Source: Moniliophthora roreri
Taxonomy: Eukaryota; Basidiomycota; Agaricomycetes; Agaricales; Marasmiaceae
Assembly: GCA_001466705.2 (NCBI GenBank)
Contig: LATX02000179.1
Span: 62,001 to 126,000 of the forward strand
DNA length: 64,000 nt
Direction: 5' to 3'
The position numbers were made by a program, and so were the translations under genes. How positions within the stretch are numbered: position 1 is the stretch's first letter; every line of letters begins with the position of its first letter. Below the pieces are notes generated by a model. The model did not search any database. It was not told where the DNA came from and saw nothing but the letters and a program-made list of their open reading frames with translations. Below, piece by piece: positions 46,007-58,413 of this stretch.

Positions 46007-47030
46007 GTGTATGGCATTCTGGTCGCCCAACTCAACAGTGTGATGGAGCTGGCCAAGCAGAGCAACGGAGCCTTAGAGTTCAATCCTTTTCCGCTGCCGC
46101 CACCAGAGTTTGAAACGACACTACCACCTATGGATGTGCATTATTCTAACCTGGAATGGGTGCTTGTCCACCGGCCTACAGGCAAATGGTGCCCCATATC
46201 GCAGGAAGAAGAATGCTAGGAATTCTTGTCCACGTATCGCATTGACCAATTCACGGGACCGCCTGTTTCATATCCTCTCTACAACATTCTTGACCCTGAT
46301 CATGGGTGGAAGGTTGTGAAGCCTTGTGGAGGAACTTCTCTTCTACAACGCTACGTTCAAGACGAAGGAACATTCCATAACATTGTCCAACAAATGTTCA
46401 AGGAGTGGTCTGAACAAGGGAAGCCTCCAGGGCTTACCTACACAGAGCTGAACGCACCTGATATGAAGGACTTGGAGGTGCGGTATCATTTTACGGATAA
46501 AGGATGGCTTGCGAGCGATAACAACGGGAACTGGTTATGGGTGAAGAGTAAAGCTTTTCAAGTGTTCTGTTCCTCTAGAGGGGTGAGTCAATGGATCTAC
46601 AGCTCAGTGACCATGTTTCCTCTGATCTTCCCGATAGGTTCCTCTACTTTACACACCAATTGTAAGTAAATTAGGCTCTACATCATACATGGGATTAAAT
46701 TGCATCCAGGGGCAAACTTTCATAAAGACCGGCGAGAACAAGTCAACTCCCATAGTATGTACATTACCTTCAATCTTGAATTTGGTCTATCCTTCAACTA
46801 ACTCTGATTCTCAGACTCCACAGGGCAATATTTGGCAGAAAGTCGCGACAAGGATCAGTCCACTACTCCTGGGGATAACACGCACCCCGACTGTGAATCA
46901 ATCTCGAGTCTCACCTACTCCTGCAAAAGACCAGGAACCAGTCTCTCCCACATTGTTCACCAAACGAGGAGCGCAAGTACTTGGGTCTGCTGCTATTTCA
47001 ATTGAGCAAGAGTTGCCTCGTGAGTAGTAA
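46007..47030 (+). pseudogene. unrecognised gene with an internal stop
   Basis: An open frame from 46007 (MELAKQSNGALEFNPFPLPP, VLVHRPTGKWCPISQEEEC) meets TAG at 46217 and continues in the same frame to 46590 (WKVVKPCGGTSLLQRYVQDE, FTDKGWLASDNNGNWLWVKS). Likely introns at about 46580-46634 and 46664-46708 lead to short 3' exons. No known domain. The stop could be a point mutation. Confidence 0.4.
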
Positions 47031-47180
47031 GTCGCTTCATGTGGATATTTAACTTAACGTATCTGAGATGATGGTATTATATCAACCCCACGCTCTATCT
47101 GTAAACGTATTACCCTCGATAAGGTTCAAATCATTCGGCCATCCTCTCCCACATCAAGCTCAATACGTGCGCTACCTCCC

Positions 47181-50100
47181 ATGTCTGAATTAGACGAGAT
47201 CCAGACCGGTGCCGAACTAGCCCAGTTTTCTCTCCGAAATCCTCCAGAGTCGGAGCGATCTGACGAAAGCAGTCTAACCAAGACCGAAATGGCAGTAGAT
47301 AGCCAGTCTGCGACGAATATTCCGGCAACACCTTTGGATTTTACAGCCCCCAAATCTCCTCGGCAGCATCAACCCTTGCCCCAAGATCGTCAGAAATCCG
47401 AGCGATCGAGCGAGAAAGAAACCAAAATGATAATTGACAGGAATTCAGGGCCATACATTCCAACGACACCTCTCAAGTCTAGAGTTACCTATCCTACTTT
47501 TTCATCTGCTCAAAGGCAAAGAGCGAATCTCGGGGAAGATCCACTTCCCCTCCCAATACGGGCGAGTACACCATTCTCTGCAAAAAATCTCCTTCCAAGG
47601 CACAAGAAAACCTCGCCTCCACTTAAGTTGGATTCTATTATGGGCAAGGTTACCGGTCCCCCTCCTTTAAGCTCCCTTATATGTGAAACATATTTGGAAC
47701 AGGCATTTTTCACTAACAATGTACCAGCCGAGGATTTTGCATACCGCTCTGCCAGCACCTTCATTACGGCGTGGCAAGGAAACTTCGCGTCCAGCTAGTA
47801 GTCACGAATCGATCAACGAAAGATCCACTAGACTGGTTTCACGGATTCAAACTCCTCTTCCTACGGAAGTCCCTTCATCGACAATTTCTATGCCCGCTGC
47901 GCCAGAGAGCAGCAGTTCTCAGCCACCTGCACATCTCCCCCAAGAGCAATCACCTTCCGCTACTTCTCTACCGCCGCCTCCACCTCCGCCTCCACCTCCG
48001 CCTCCGTCTCCACCTTTGCCTCTGCCTCTGCCCCCGCCCCCGCCTCCTTCATTGCATCTGCCATCACCGTTACCACAGCAGCCCCAGAATCTGCTTGGTG
48101 TTCCCACCGACCAGGCTCCAGCCATACCAAAAATTCCAGATGCTCCACAAACCACCCAAAAAGTTCCAACTCAGAGAAGCAGTAAACCCCCATCAGTCAC
48201 CATTGACGATGTAACCAACGAGGAAGACTTGCACCGTCGTCCTTCAGATCCAATGGGATCAGGTGTTACCTCAAAACAAGCACCCCGATCTGCCTCGACT
48301 TCTTACGGCAGCACGCGTGATATGAGTCGTGAGCCAGATCATTCAGCGTCGTCTTCCAGAACAAAGAAGTCTCATTCCACTCCTTCACCTATCCCACTGC
48401 CAACGAACCCGAACCAAGCTCAGTCTGGGCCTGGTCTAGCTTCCTCGTCATTCAACGTGTCCGAAACAGCCTCGCCAAGCAATAGCGCGGTTAACGCTTT
48501 CCCTTCCAGTCTCATGCATAGTGAATTCAGAGGTACTTCAGTTTCCCCAGCTTCTAGCAGTAACAGTGGCCAGGCAGGTCGCACACCTGACATTTTCACC
48601 TCCACACGCTCGCCTACTGCACCGCCAAACATTCCCAACACTCATTTATCAGGACAACCCCCTGCATACCACTTGTCCAGTGCCACTGCTCAGTCATCTA
48701 GAACTGCGAGGTCAAGAAAACCTGCCTGGGCACTTGATTTCTGGGGTATCAACTCTGGTGAGAGCACTCAACCAGATGCAACCAGACAAAATTTGCATCT
48801 GACAATGCCAGGCTCCTTCAATGAACAAATGGCTGTTGATGAAAGTGCTCCCAATCAGCCATCAACAGGCAATCCTAATATCCAAGCCCCGCATATCGGA
48901 ACTAACTCCATCAATACCCAGCCTTTCAGCACGCAGGGATCAGCCTTCACCCCTGGTTCTCAAACCGCTTCCCACGTCGAAACAGGGAACTCTAGTAATA
49001 GTGAGAGCCCCTGTCAGTTGAAGAACATACATACGATACTGACCTGAGCCAGCTGCGGATCGATTCGGTGCCTTTGGTGGCATTTTATACGATGCTTTCG
49101 GTGCTCAAACCTCAAGTTACGGGCAACAAAACCCTTCTGTAGACACCCCGATGCAGCCAGGTAAAACTGGTTCCTCATACAAATACACTCCACTGAAGTA
49201 TGCGTTGCAGCTGCATCCTCAACTAACTATGTCTCGCAACAGGCTGCAGGGCACTCTAGCTCAAATCCACTCAATACTGCCGAGGTCAATTCCTGACAGA
49301 CAAGTAATGGTAGAGACCCTCATCCACCATAAAAATATCTGATTGACAATCAAACAGCTGCAGGGTCGTCCACTTTTGGCGGTGTATCAGGATCTATGGG
49401 TGCGCAAGGAGCGGCAGTACAAAATGTGTCTGTCTCCAGTCAGTTCAGTCAAAGTATACATTCTATATCTGGTACTCAGCCTTAGAGTGCTGATCTCCAA
49501 ACAGCTGCAGGTTTAGCTGCCTCCAGCACTAGTTGGGGCTCTCGGAACCAATCCTCTTCCTTCAATGCGGAGTCAAGTAGAAGTATGCATCTCATCTCAG
49601 TAGTCAGCTGTACACATCTGATTTCTGAGAAGCAACAGGTGGATTTGCATTTGGCGCTAGCACAGGATCTACTTCTGGCTCTCAAGGCCAACGCTTTCGA
49701 GAGTGTTCATTCATGCAATCCACTCCTACCCAAGCTGATTCAACTGGAGGGTTCATGTTTGGAAGTAGTGCAGAGAACATGGGGAGGACTGGATCTCATT
49801 CGCAGTCCTCACAATACTACTCCGGACAAGGAAGCACCACCAGTAAACACATGTCAGTGATTCTAGAAACATAAGTGCTAACATCCATTCTGCAGGCGGC
49901 GGATCTTTGAGTGCAAGGAATACCTCATCTCAGCGCAAATATAGGACAGGTCAGCATGAGCAGGTAAGCTAAACATCCATATGTTGTTTTGCAACCTAAC
50001 TCCTCTTCCAGTTTGTCAGCAAAGACATCTCCCATGCAACCATGTATGACTTTAGTGAGCAAATGAGAATGTATATGGACAAAGGCTACATACCCAAATG

Positions 50101-50185
50101 CATCTCAGAATGTGTACGAAATGGGCATCCAAGCAATGTAATGTTTATCTCGGTCAATAAAGTCTGTATGACTGAATGCGAATAG
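47181..50185 (+). CDS. long disordered protein: Pro-rich, then Ser/Gly/FG-rich
   Basis: A first block (47181-47798) is acidic/Ser-rich. A frame change or intron near 47700-47800 leads to a second block (to 49047) with a proline run (residues PPPPPPPPPPPPSPP near 47970) and a Ser/Thr/Gln-rich tail. Further short exons carry FG-type motifs (RFGAFGG, DAFGAQ, STFGGV, GFAFGAS, GFMFGSS), often beginning after ...GCTGCAG. A final exon after a 48-nt intron encodes FVSKDISHATMYDFSEQMRM and ends at TAG 50183-50185. FG motifs recall nucleoporins, but spacing is irregular and one TAG (49483) interrupts an exon, so identity stays open. Confidence 0.45.
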
Positions 50186-50232
50186 GTGGGCTATGGCGAA
50201 AAACAGCATTTTGATACATATTAATGTATCTG
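49793..50232 (+). repeat. 440-bp direct repeat, copy 1
   Basis: Near-identical to 50234-50673, from which it is separated only by the N at 50233. It contains the last exons of the FG-rich gene. Confidence 0.85.
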
Positions 50233-50233
50233 N

Positions 50234-50673
50234 ATCTCATTCACAGTTCTTACAATACTACTCTGGACAAGGAAGCACCACCAGTAAACACATGTCAGTG
50301 ATTCTAGGAACATAAGTGCTAACATCCATTCTGCAGGCAGCGGATCTTTGAGCGCAAGGAATACCTCATCTCAGCGCGAATATAGGACGGGTCAGCATGA
50401 GCAGGTAAGCTAAACATCCATATGTTGTTTCGCAACCTAACTCCTCTTCCAGTTTGTCAGCAAAGTCATCTTCCATGCAACCATGTATGACTTTAGTGAG
50501 CAAATGAGAATATATATGGACAAAGGCTACATACCCAAATGCATCTCAGAATGTGTATGAAATGGGCATCCAAGCAATGTAATGTTTATCTCGGTCAATA
50601 AAGTCTGTATGACTGAATGCGAATAGGTGGGCTATGGCGAAAAACAGCATTTTGATACATATTAATGTATCTG
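50234..50673 (+). repeat. 440-bp direct repeat, copy 2
   Basis: Differs from copy 1 at about ten or more positions, nearly all C/T or A/G. One change turns a CGA codon into TGA in the final exon (near 50558). The abutting N suggests two haplotypes or an unresolved repeat placed in series. Confidence 0.85.
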
Positions 50674-51043
50674 GAAGCCTGAGGGAGATGTACTCATTAT
50701 CCATGTAGGGACCTAGTTTCATGATAACACCCGCAGCAATGAGGATGCTTATCCCGATACTTTGCCAAAACGAGAAGAATGCACCTGCAAAAAGTACATA
50801 GAATCATAATAGTGTTGCAACAGAATTATGAGGGCTGCAATGTACCATTATAAATTTGTCCAGGTTTCAAGTATGTTATAGCCTAGTTACAGTATATTGA
50901 AATACTTTAACTGCCTTATGACTCCCTTATGACCACATTACAACTGCCTGGAAGGATTATTTAACCTTATAACCACATTACAACCATACTACAACCCATG
51001 GGGAATCATTACTGCAAGTTACAGTTCCAGTACATGCATGTTN
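50674..51043 (-). pseudogene. fragment with one transmembrane-like segment
   Basis: The minus strand encodes AGAFFSFWQSIGISILIAAG then VIMKLGPYMDNEYI near 50790-50680. It looks like the end of a transporter-type protein but is too short to assign. It ends at the N at 51043. Confidence 0.25.
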
Positions 51044-51559
51044 AGCCAGTGTAGGTAGAACATGATGATGTCATGTTTGGGAGATGGTGGTCAAGAGAGC
51101 ACCAAGAGGCTTTCCAACTCTCCGACAAGGGGTTCTCATCTTATCGCAACATGTGAGGCAACTACCTCAACTTCACGGCAGTCAAAGTGCCATGGCATTG
51201 GTAAATTCCCACACCTAACCCTTTGCCCAAACCACCACCATTAATGAACGACATTGACGACAGCTCCCCTGTTTCCTCTCCATCAAGCTCAAAAATCACC
51301 AGTTCCAGTCTCAGCAAGGTCAACTACAATATTTAACACCAATAACAGGCTCATTCAAGGTATAAAGGTATGTCAAATTGAAAATGGCTCCAATACCATT
51401 GCCAGTCACTAATGCAGATTTTACCCTTATAGATGTTCTCTTTAACTGCTGATCTTGACCCCATATCATCCTAGAAGTGTTTAGTAGGCTATAATGGAGA
51501 GAGACACATTGTCAGGTACATGTCGTCCGCCAACGACCAAGAGACAACACACTTTTGTA
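51044..51559. other. no gene resolved; possible 5' exons of the CSC1-like pseudogene
   Basis: Short frames only. A simple (ACT/ACC)n run follows at about 51600-51630. Confidence 0.3.
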
Positions 51560-51987
51560 CATCTCATCAGACCTGGGGCTATGCACACGCCAACCTTTGA
51601 CCACTACCACTACCACTACCACCAGAACATCAACCCCAATTTGCTGCACATGTCATTGTGGGGTACCTCTTGACATGTACATTTCAAATCTTGTTCGCTC
51701 CAAACAAATGGCAGCTGACACCCATGATGCAGTCTTTGTCTTCTACACCATATCCTGTGAAATGGCATCCTTCACCAAACTATGACACAAGTACCTCCTC
51801 ACACCTCCATATAGCCAGCTCACACAGGCTCGGACAGTTCTCATAACAAGTGTACCTCAAACCTTAGACAGTGAACATAAGATTAGACAGTTTGCATCAT
51901 TCATGCCTGGTATGTGGTTCCCCCTTTCCACATCACCTTTCCAGCCCTGATAATGACATAGGTAGCATTGACCACATATGGTTATAT

Positions 51988-52420
51988 TGTTATGTTTTCT
52001 TTACTCTGTTTCTATGCTTCCTTTTCTGATCAGACAAGTACACCTTCCCAGCCCTCTTTTTCTTATAACATCTATGCTTCTTCCATTGGACTTATTACAC
52101 TTTCCCAGTACCCCATTTCCATATCAGAATGCTTAGCTATATCCTGACTCTGTTGGTATTTATTACCATATCATCATAGTCATCGGACATTTGCATAATG
52201 TAGATTACATGACAGGTTGTAACATATTTAAGCACTCAAGCTAGAACTCTGAGTCCTCAGCTTGACCTGGTTAATTATTACTTGTGTCATTGCCCACAAT
52301 TAAGGACTTCTGAACTTCAGCATCCACTAAACACACTCTAACTTGAACTTGAGGACTACTTGTGAAGGGTTCACCTTTTATAAGTGGTTAAGTTGACGTT
52401 GCTGCACAAGTAACATAACA
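51988..52420 (+). repeat. E3 5' LTR
   Basis: 433 bp, TGTTATGTTTTC...CATAACA. TATA TATTTAAG at 52225-52232 and TCAGCTTGACCT at 52257-52268. Confidence 0.92.
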
Positions 52421-52422
52421 CA

Positions 52423-52434
52423 AGGTCAAGCTGA
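52423..52434 (+). promoter_or_regulatory. E3 minus-strand primer site, self-priming type
   Basis: AGGTCAAGCTGA begins 3 nt after the LTR end and is the exact reverse complement of 52257-52268, which lies 32 bp after the TATA box. Confidence 0.65.
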
Positions 52435-52481
52435 TCGATTGCTGACCTATCCAGGTTTAAGGCATCACCTAGGAAAACAAG

Positions 52482-53858
52482 ATGCCACCACGGACGGAAT
52501 CCCAGATAGAGAGGGACATTGCGGAAGCAGAAGAGCACCGGTGTGGATTACAAACCCAATCCATATCGAACCCTGGTGGACGAGCGATCCCACCATTAAC
52601 CTGGGCATCCTGCAAGGAACTGTTGACCGCCTTGCTGTTGCCATCACTAATGAGTCTGCCACCAACAGAGACACCAAGAGAAGACTCTGAAACAAGAAGA
52701 ACCTCGACCCCATCATCCATCATAACTGGTTTAGAGGAGAACAGATCTGAAGAAGCAACACCACCTATTACACTGAAGGGATTTGAACCAGATACATTCA
52801 CTACCTCTTTGACCTCAGCAGAGGATTTGGACCCCTTTCAGCATCTCCTACACACATTGAAGAACAGCCCCAGATCAGCAAAACAACCTCAACTTGAAGA
52901 GATGTCAGAAGACAAGAAGCCTTTGGAAAGTAGACCCAAGGTAGAAGCGGCAGCTGAAGAAGCAGTGATTAGTGCCACAGTGCCTGTACAGATAGTACTG
53001 GCAGAGAAGGAGGTAAAAGCAGTGTTACCAAGAGCCTTCACAGGACACTGAAAGGATGCAAAGAAGTTCCTCTGAGAAGTGTTGTTGTACATCGCCCTCA
53101 ACCCCAAAACATTCACCATGGATTGGACAAAGAAGCTCTTCCTCCTTTCCTACATGACTGATGGACCAGAGGAATTCTGGAAAAATGAGAAAACGGACCT
53201 TTTGCTTGCACTCAACCCGGATGCAGAAAAGGTCTCATGGGGAGACTTTGTGGAAGACTTCAAGACATCATTCAAACCTCTTGATACAGCTTTAGAAGCC
53301 CAGTTGAAGCTTCAGGATTTGAAGATGAAGGAGAGAGCCGATGAATATACATATCAGTTCTCATATCTGGCCAAGCAGACAGAATATAACAATGCAGTGC
53401 AGATTGTAGCCTTCAAACGAGGATTACCAAAGAGCCTGGTACTAAAGATCATGACCTGACCAGACGGAGCCCCCACCAATATCAAAGACTGGATGAATGC
53501 TACCATTCTCTTCGACGAAGGTTATAAACAGGCTATGGAATACGGAAAAACATGGAACGAAGATAACGGAAGGAAGGCGCCTCAGAACTTCAGAAAGAAG
53601 GAAGATGTTGCTATTAAACAGATTTTGGAAACTGACCGGAAGGAATATATGGTGAAGGGACTATGCTTTCGATGTGGAAGGGGAGGACACCGAATTAGAG
53701 ACTGTCCAGATGCACCAAAGAAGGAAGAAAAAAGGAAGAAAGAACCAAAGAAGCTTTCAAAGGAAGAAAGATTTGCCAAAATCAAAGCATTGGTGAATGA
53801 CCAGACAGAAGAAGAGAAGAACCTTCTGATTGACCTCATGGAGCACAAGGGTTTTTAA
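52482..53858 (+). pseudogene. gag: E3 gag, three stops
   Basis: Starts MPPRTESQIERDIAEAEEHR at 52482. In-frame TGA codons occur at 53049, 53073 and 53457; at the first two, E2 has a sense Arg. Capsid region about 53079-53560. Zinc knuckle CFRCGRGGHRIRDC near 53664-53705. It ends AAG GGT TTT TAA with pol in the -1 frame. Confidence 0.85.
53849..53855 (+). promoter_or_regulatory. candidate -1 ribosomal frameshift heptamer, E3 gag-pol
   Basis: G_GGT_TTT directly precedes the gag stop (53856-53858), as in E1 and E2. Confidence 0.5.
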
Positions 53859-56540
53859 AGCGGCAGAAGAGGACAATGTCTCTACTGCCTGTTGTCATTT
53901 CACACTTTGTACTAGCTAAGATGGATCAAAATTCTATGCATATTCCTCTTCAGTACAAAGTGGGAAATCAAATCATTGAAACGCAAGCTCTGCTAGACTT
54001 GGGAGCAGAAGGACAGTTTATCAGCACAGCATTAGCAAGAAGGTTAGGGAAGCAATAGATCCAACTCCCAGAGAAGATTAAGGTATTCAATGTAGATGGA
54101 ACACCAAACAAGACTGCATGGATCTCCCATGTGGTAGAACTGGAGTTCAAAATAGCAGGAAAAGAGTTCAGAGAAAATTTTATGATATCAGGCATCGGAG
54201 ACGAGGACATGATTCTGGGGCTCCCTTGGCTCTGTTACCACAACCTTCAAATCGACTGGGAAACTGGAGAAATGAAGTTTCTGCCAAAACGAAAGCTCCA
54301 AATCAAGAAGTTCACGGGTGTACTTGACAATACTTCCGAAGAAGTCTTAATCGGGGCCAAGATTACAGCTTCACAAGAATTGGCACATCAGCAACAGGAA
54401 GTAAAGAAGAAGATAGACGAATTGATCCCGTCTTACCTTCTAGGATATCAAGATCATTTTGAGAAAGGGAAAGCAGAGCGATTCCCCCCTTCCAGGTCCT
54501 ACGATCACGCCATTGAACTGCAGCCGGATTTTGTACCTCGAAACTGCAAACTCTACCTCTTAAGCCCAGTGGAGCAGAAGGAGCAGGACAAGTTTCTGGA
54601 AGAGAATTTATGAAAAGGATACATTCAGAAGTCGAAGTCACCCATGGCTTCTCCATTCTTCTTTGTTGCAAAAAAGGAGAAGGGAGCACTGAGACCGACA
54701 CAGGATTACCAGGAGCTGAACAAAGGGACAATAAAGAACGTGTATCCACTACTCCTAATATTGGAACTTCTAGACAGACTAAAAGAGGCAAATGTCTTTA
54801 CCAAGTTGGACCTGAGGAACGGGTACAACAATGTAAGGATCAAGGACAGAGACCAGTGGAAAGCTGCCTTTAAGATGAACTGAGAACTATTCGAACCAAC
54901 CATTATGTTTTTTGGACTAAGCAATTCACCAGCAACATTTCAAGCCTTCATGAATGACATCTTCTCTGATTTTATCAATGAAGGGTGGTGTGTCATCTAC
55001 ATGGACAATATCCTCCTGTTCTCAACAAATCAAACCGAGCATCAGGAATGAACTGAGAGACTGATGCGGCAAATCAGGAAGCATGATCTCTACTTCAAAC
55101 CTGAAAAGTGCGAATTTGATGTCATGGAAGTCATATTTCTAGGAATGGTGATCTGGCCAGGCTATGTAGCTATGGATCCCATGAAGTTAGCAGGCATAGC
55201 AGAATGGGAACCACCAAAAACAGTGAAAGAAGTGTGCACTTTCTTGGGATTTGGAAACTTCTATTGGAAATTCATTGGAAAGTATGCACAGATAGCCTGA
55301 CCACTTAATGACCTCACAAAGAAATTGCAAAAATTTGAATGGACCATGGCTTGTCAAATCGCTTTCAACCTTCTCAAGAAGAAATTCCTTTCTGAACCCG
55401 TATTACTTATGCTGGATATGGACAAACCTTTCATGATTGAAGCAGATGCCTTGAAATGGGCTACCAGAGCAGTACTTCATCGACAGGGAGCAGATGGAGA
55501 ATAGCACCCATGTGGATACCTTTCAAAGTCACTGTCACCAACAGAGCAGAACTACAAAATTTATAACTGTGAACTAATGGCGATAGTATGAGTGCTGGCA
55601 GAATGGCGACATTATTTGATGGGAGGAAAGTACAGAGTAGTGATCCTCTTGGATCACAAGAACCTCACATACTTCAGATCGGCTCAGAAGCTCAATTGAC
55701 GACAAGCAAGATGGAGCCTGTTCCTGTCACAGTTTGACCTTGGTCTCATACACATCCCAGGAAAATCAATTACACAAGCAGATGCACTCTCTCAATGAAG
55801 CAATGAATGTGAAGATGAAGATAATGATAACAACAACATCATCATGCTGCCAGAATGACTCTTTATCAAAGGAATAAATTTAGAGATGAAGACTGAAATT
55901 AGAGAGTGATTGGGCCTGGATGACTTTCACAAGTTGGCCTTGGAGCAGTTGTTGCACCAGGGCATGCCACTGATCAAATCCGCCCTATCAGACTGGAGAA
56001 TCAATGATGGCTTGCTCCTTTTCAAAGAAAGAGTCTATGTGCCAAATGACACAGAACTTCGGCGAAACATGGAAATTGGAAACCTTTGACGTAGGACAGA
56101 AGGTGTGGTTAGAAGGGAAGAATTTAGCTATAGGATACCCAACTAGGAAACTTGCCCCGAAACGAGAAGGACCATTCAAGATTCTTGAAGTCTTGGGACC
56201 TGTCACCTATCGTTTGAAATTACTGCATCAATGGAAAATCCACCCCATTTTCCGCACTGCCCTCCTTACTCCCTTTAAAGAAACAGAAGCCCACAGACCC
56301 AGTTTCATAGAACCACCTCCAGATCTAATAGAAGGATTTGAAGAATACGAAGTAGAAGCGATCATGGGACATAGACCTAAGAAGTGACCCCAGGAATTCC
56401 TTGTGTCATACACAGGTTATGATTCATCTCATAATCAGTGGATCAAGACTGAAGGGATGATTAATTGTTTAGACCTCTATAAAGACTATATAAAGAGGCA
56501 TAAACTAAAGCCAAAAGACCCCATCCCCACTATCGTCTAA
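53855..56540 (+). pseudogene. pol: E3 pol, internal deletion and lost catalytic residues
   Basis: The protease motif reads DLGA (53996-54007) instead of DSGA. The TAG at 54056-54058 is at the same place as in E2. RT carries YMDN (54998-55009) instead of YMDD. There are many further stops. Near 56075 the sequence jumps from the integrase N-terminal linker (ELRRN) to the region before the GPF/Y module (LETFDVGQKVWLEGKNLA), deleting the Zn-binding region and the DDE core. The chromodomain follows (EVEAIMGHRPKK then TGA). Stop at 56538-56540. Confidence 0.85.
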
Positions 56541-56546
56541 ACACAA

Positions 56547-57939
56547 ATGTCGAATGCAACCGCCTCCTTCTCTTCTTCTTCTGCTTCTGGCAGCCAGCCA
56601 TTCAGAGTCCTGAGCCCAACTCCTACTGTATCTGGAAAAGGGTGCTACAGCGAAAATATCACCTACTAGCACAGACTCCAGCCCAATCCCTATCAGCTCC
56701 TTCACCTCTTCAATTCTGGACAGTATGACGATCAAATCCGAGTGGCTGGTGATCAACACAACTGACTGGAACCTGTCATCAAAAGCCTCTTTTTCTTATG
56801 GTCCCAACACTACTTATTCGAAAAAATCATTGAAAGCTGCAGCCTTGAGATTGCAAACCAGGTGATGTATGCCTGTAATTATCACATCAGGCTAGCAGGG
56901 CCTATCACAGTACTGTCGCTGTTTCCCTATCACCCACATTTGTCCATGCCACCCCCCACAGATCCTCAAGCTATGTCAGAGTACTCTGATCCCCTCTCCT
57001 TCAGCCTCATCAACCAACTTGGGAGAAGAACTGACAGGAATGGATACCCCTGTCCTGACATCAACAACATGAGAAGCCTCATCACCCGACTCACCTCCAA
57101 ACCCAGAACCCTTGAGGACCAACTCACCCCTGCTCTCCATGTGGCCACTGAACCCCCCACTAATGACACCCTCATTTATCCTGACCCCACTCCCAATCCT
57201 GACATCAAACCTAAGATCAAGCTGACTGACAACACCCCTGACCAAAGATCCACACCTCCAACCACTGCTGACTCCAGAAGTCTTCAGACACCTGAAGCAT
57301 CAGTTCCACTCTGATGCAGAGGTAATCCCCATGGTTGGCGGGGAGGGCCCATTCAAGAAGTACAAGGTCGAGGTCGAGGTCGAGGTCAGGGAAAATCAAA
57401 CCCCCTCAAACGACGAAAGCCTACCGATGCCAAGCTTGAGGCCTCTGACTCTGCTCCCAACCCCAATGACTCTGCTCGTCGACTGCATCTCTGCCCTGTG
57501 TGCGGACTGGAATGCCATCTTGCCCAAAATTGCCCATAGTACATATGTCGGCGATGCTTCACAACTCAACCTGGACATATGTCTGGGCACTGCCCTAACC
57601 AACGAAGGTCTCACCATATTGTGCACCGAGGGTCTGATTCAAGGCCAGACTCTATGTCAGATGATCACAATTATGATGATGAACCTTATGAAAATCTCAG
57701 AGGAGAATGCTGAGGAGTCCATCTATAACAGTGGAGGGGATGCGAATTTCCTGTTTGTCGGAGCAGATCCGCAGAAGGTGCAGAGGTTTGTGGAACCACC
57801 TTCAGTGAGCAAACGGGTAGCCACTAGTTGGCAACCAACACTAGATGTGCCAGCCACACCTGTGCTTCGAAGTGTCAATGAGATGCCCGATACGTCGTAT
57901 GATTACGACATGGAACTTTACAGAGATGGAGAATCATAG
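56547..57939 (+). pseudogene. E3 third ORF: RG-rich double zinc-knuckle protein
   Basis: The ATG at 56547 is 6 nt after the pol stop. Ser-rich start; helical domain (LFEKIIESCSLEIANQVMYA); Pro/Asp-rich middle; TGA at 57312; then in the same frame an RG tract (QGRGRGRGQGKSNPLKRRKP) and zinc knuckles CPVCGLECHLAQNC and, after a TAG, CRRCFTTQPGHMSGHC (57492-57590). The knuckle frame stops at TGA 57711-57713. The acidic tail (SWQPTLDVPATPV, DTSYDYDMELYRDGES) follows in the +1 frame to 57939. This copy shows that the N-terminal, RG and knuckle parts share one frame. Confidence 0.65.
57708..57714 (+). promoter_or_regulatory. candidate +1 frameshift site in E3 ORF3 (TGC TGA G)
   Basis: Same stop and same frame change as in E2 at 14229-14234. 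Confidence 0.4.
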
Positions 57940-57977
57940 GTTGGCAACACAGAGTTTTGCTCTTGACAGGGGAGTAG

Positions 57978-58413
57978 TGTTACATTTTCTTTACCCTGTT
58001 TCTATGCTTCCTTTTCTGATCAGACAAGTACACCTTCCCAGCCCCCTTTTTCTTATAACATCTATGCTTCTTCTTCCATCAGACTTATTACACTTTCCCA
58101 GTACCCCATTTCCATATCAGAATGCTTAGCTATATTCTGACTCTGTCGGTATTTATTACCATATCATTGTAGTTGTCAGACATTTGCATAATGTAGATTA
58201 CATAACAGGTTGTAATGTATTTAAGCGCTCAAGCTAGGACTCTGAGTCCTCAGCTTGACCTGGTTAATTATTACTTGTGTCATTGCCCACAATTAAGGAC
58301 TTCTGAACTTCAGCATCTACTGAACGCACTCTAACTTGAACTTGAGGACTACTTGTGAAGGGTTCACCTTTTATAAGTGGTTAAGTTGACATTGCTGCAC
58401 AAGTAATGTAACA
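57978..58413 (+). repeat. E3 3' LTR
   Basis: 436 bp, TGTTACATTTTC...TGTAACA, closely matching the 5' LTR and preceded by a purine tract (gacaggggagtag). Its part from 58027 on is repeated at 60989-61375. Confidence 0.92.

Larger units (their letters stand above)
51988..58413 (+). mobile_element. Ty3/gypsy element E3 with both LTRs and target duplication
   Basis: A 6.4-kb element of the E2 type. LTRs are 51988-52420 and 57978-58413, flanked by a perfect 5-bp duplication TATAT (51983-51987 and 58414-58418). Internal order matches E2. About 0.8 kb of integrase is deleted at about 56075, and many stops are present. Non-autonomous and inactive. Confidence 0.93.

Noticed and set aside
47919..48193. 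Gly/Glu-rich minus-strand ORFs opposite the proline run
   Set aside because: They are the antisense of the CCx-repeat encoding polyproline.
51560..51640. Simple (CACTAC)n tract as a functional element
   Set aside because: It is a short microsatellite without other signal.
57331..57720. Plus-strand frame 57331-57720 as a separate coding region
   Set aside because: It is the shadow of the RG/zinc-knuckle frame. Only the part after about 57713 shows protein-level conservation with E2.
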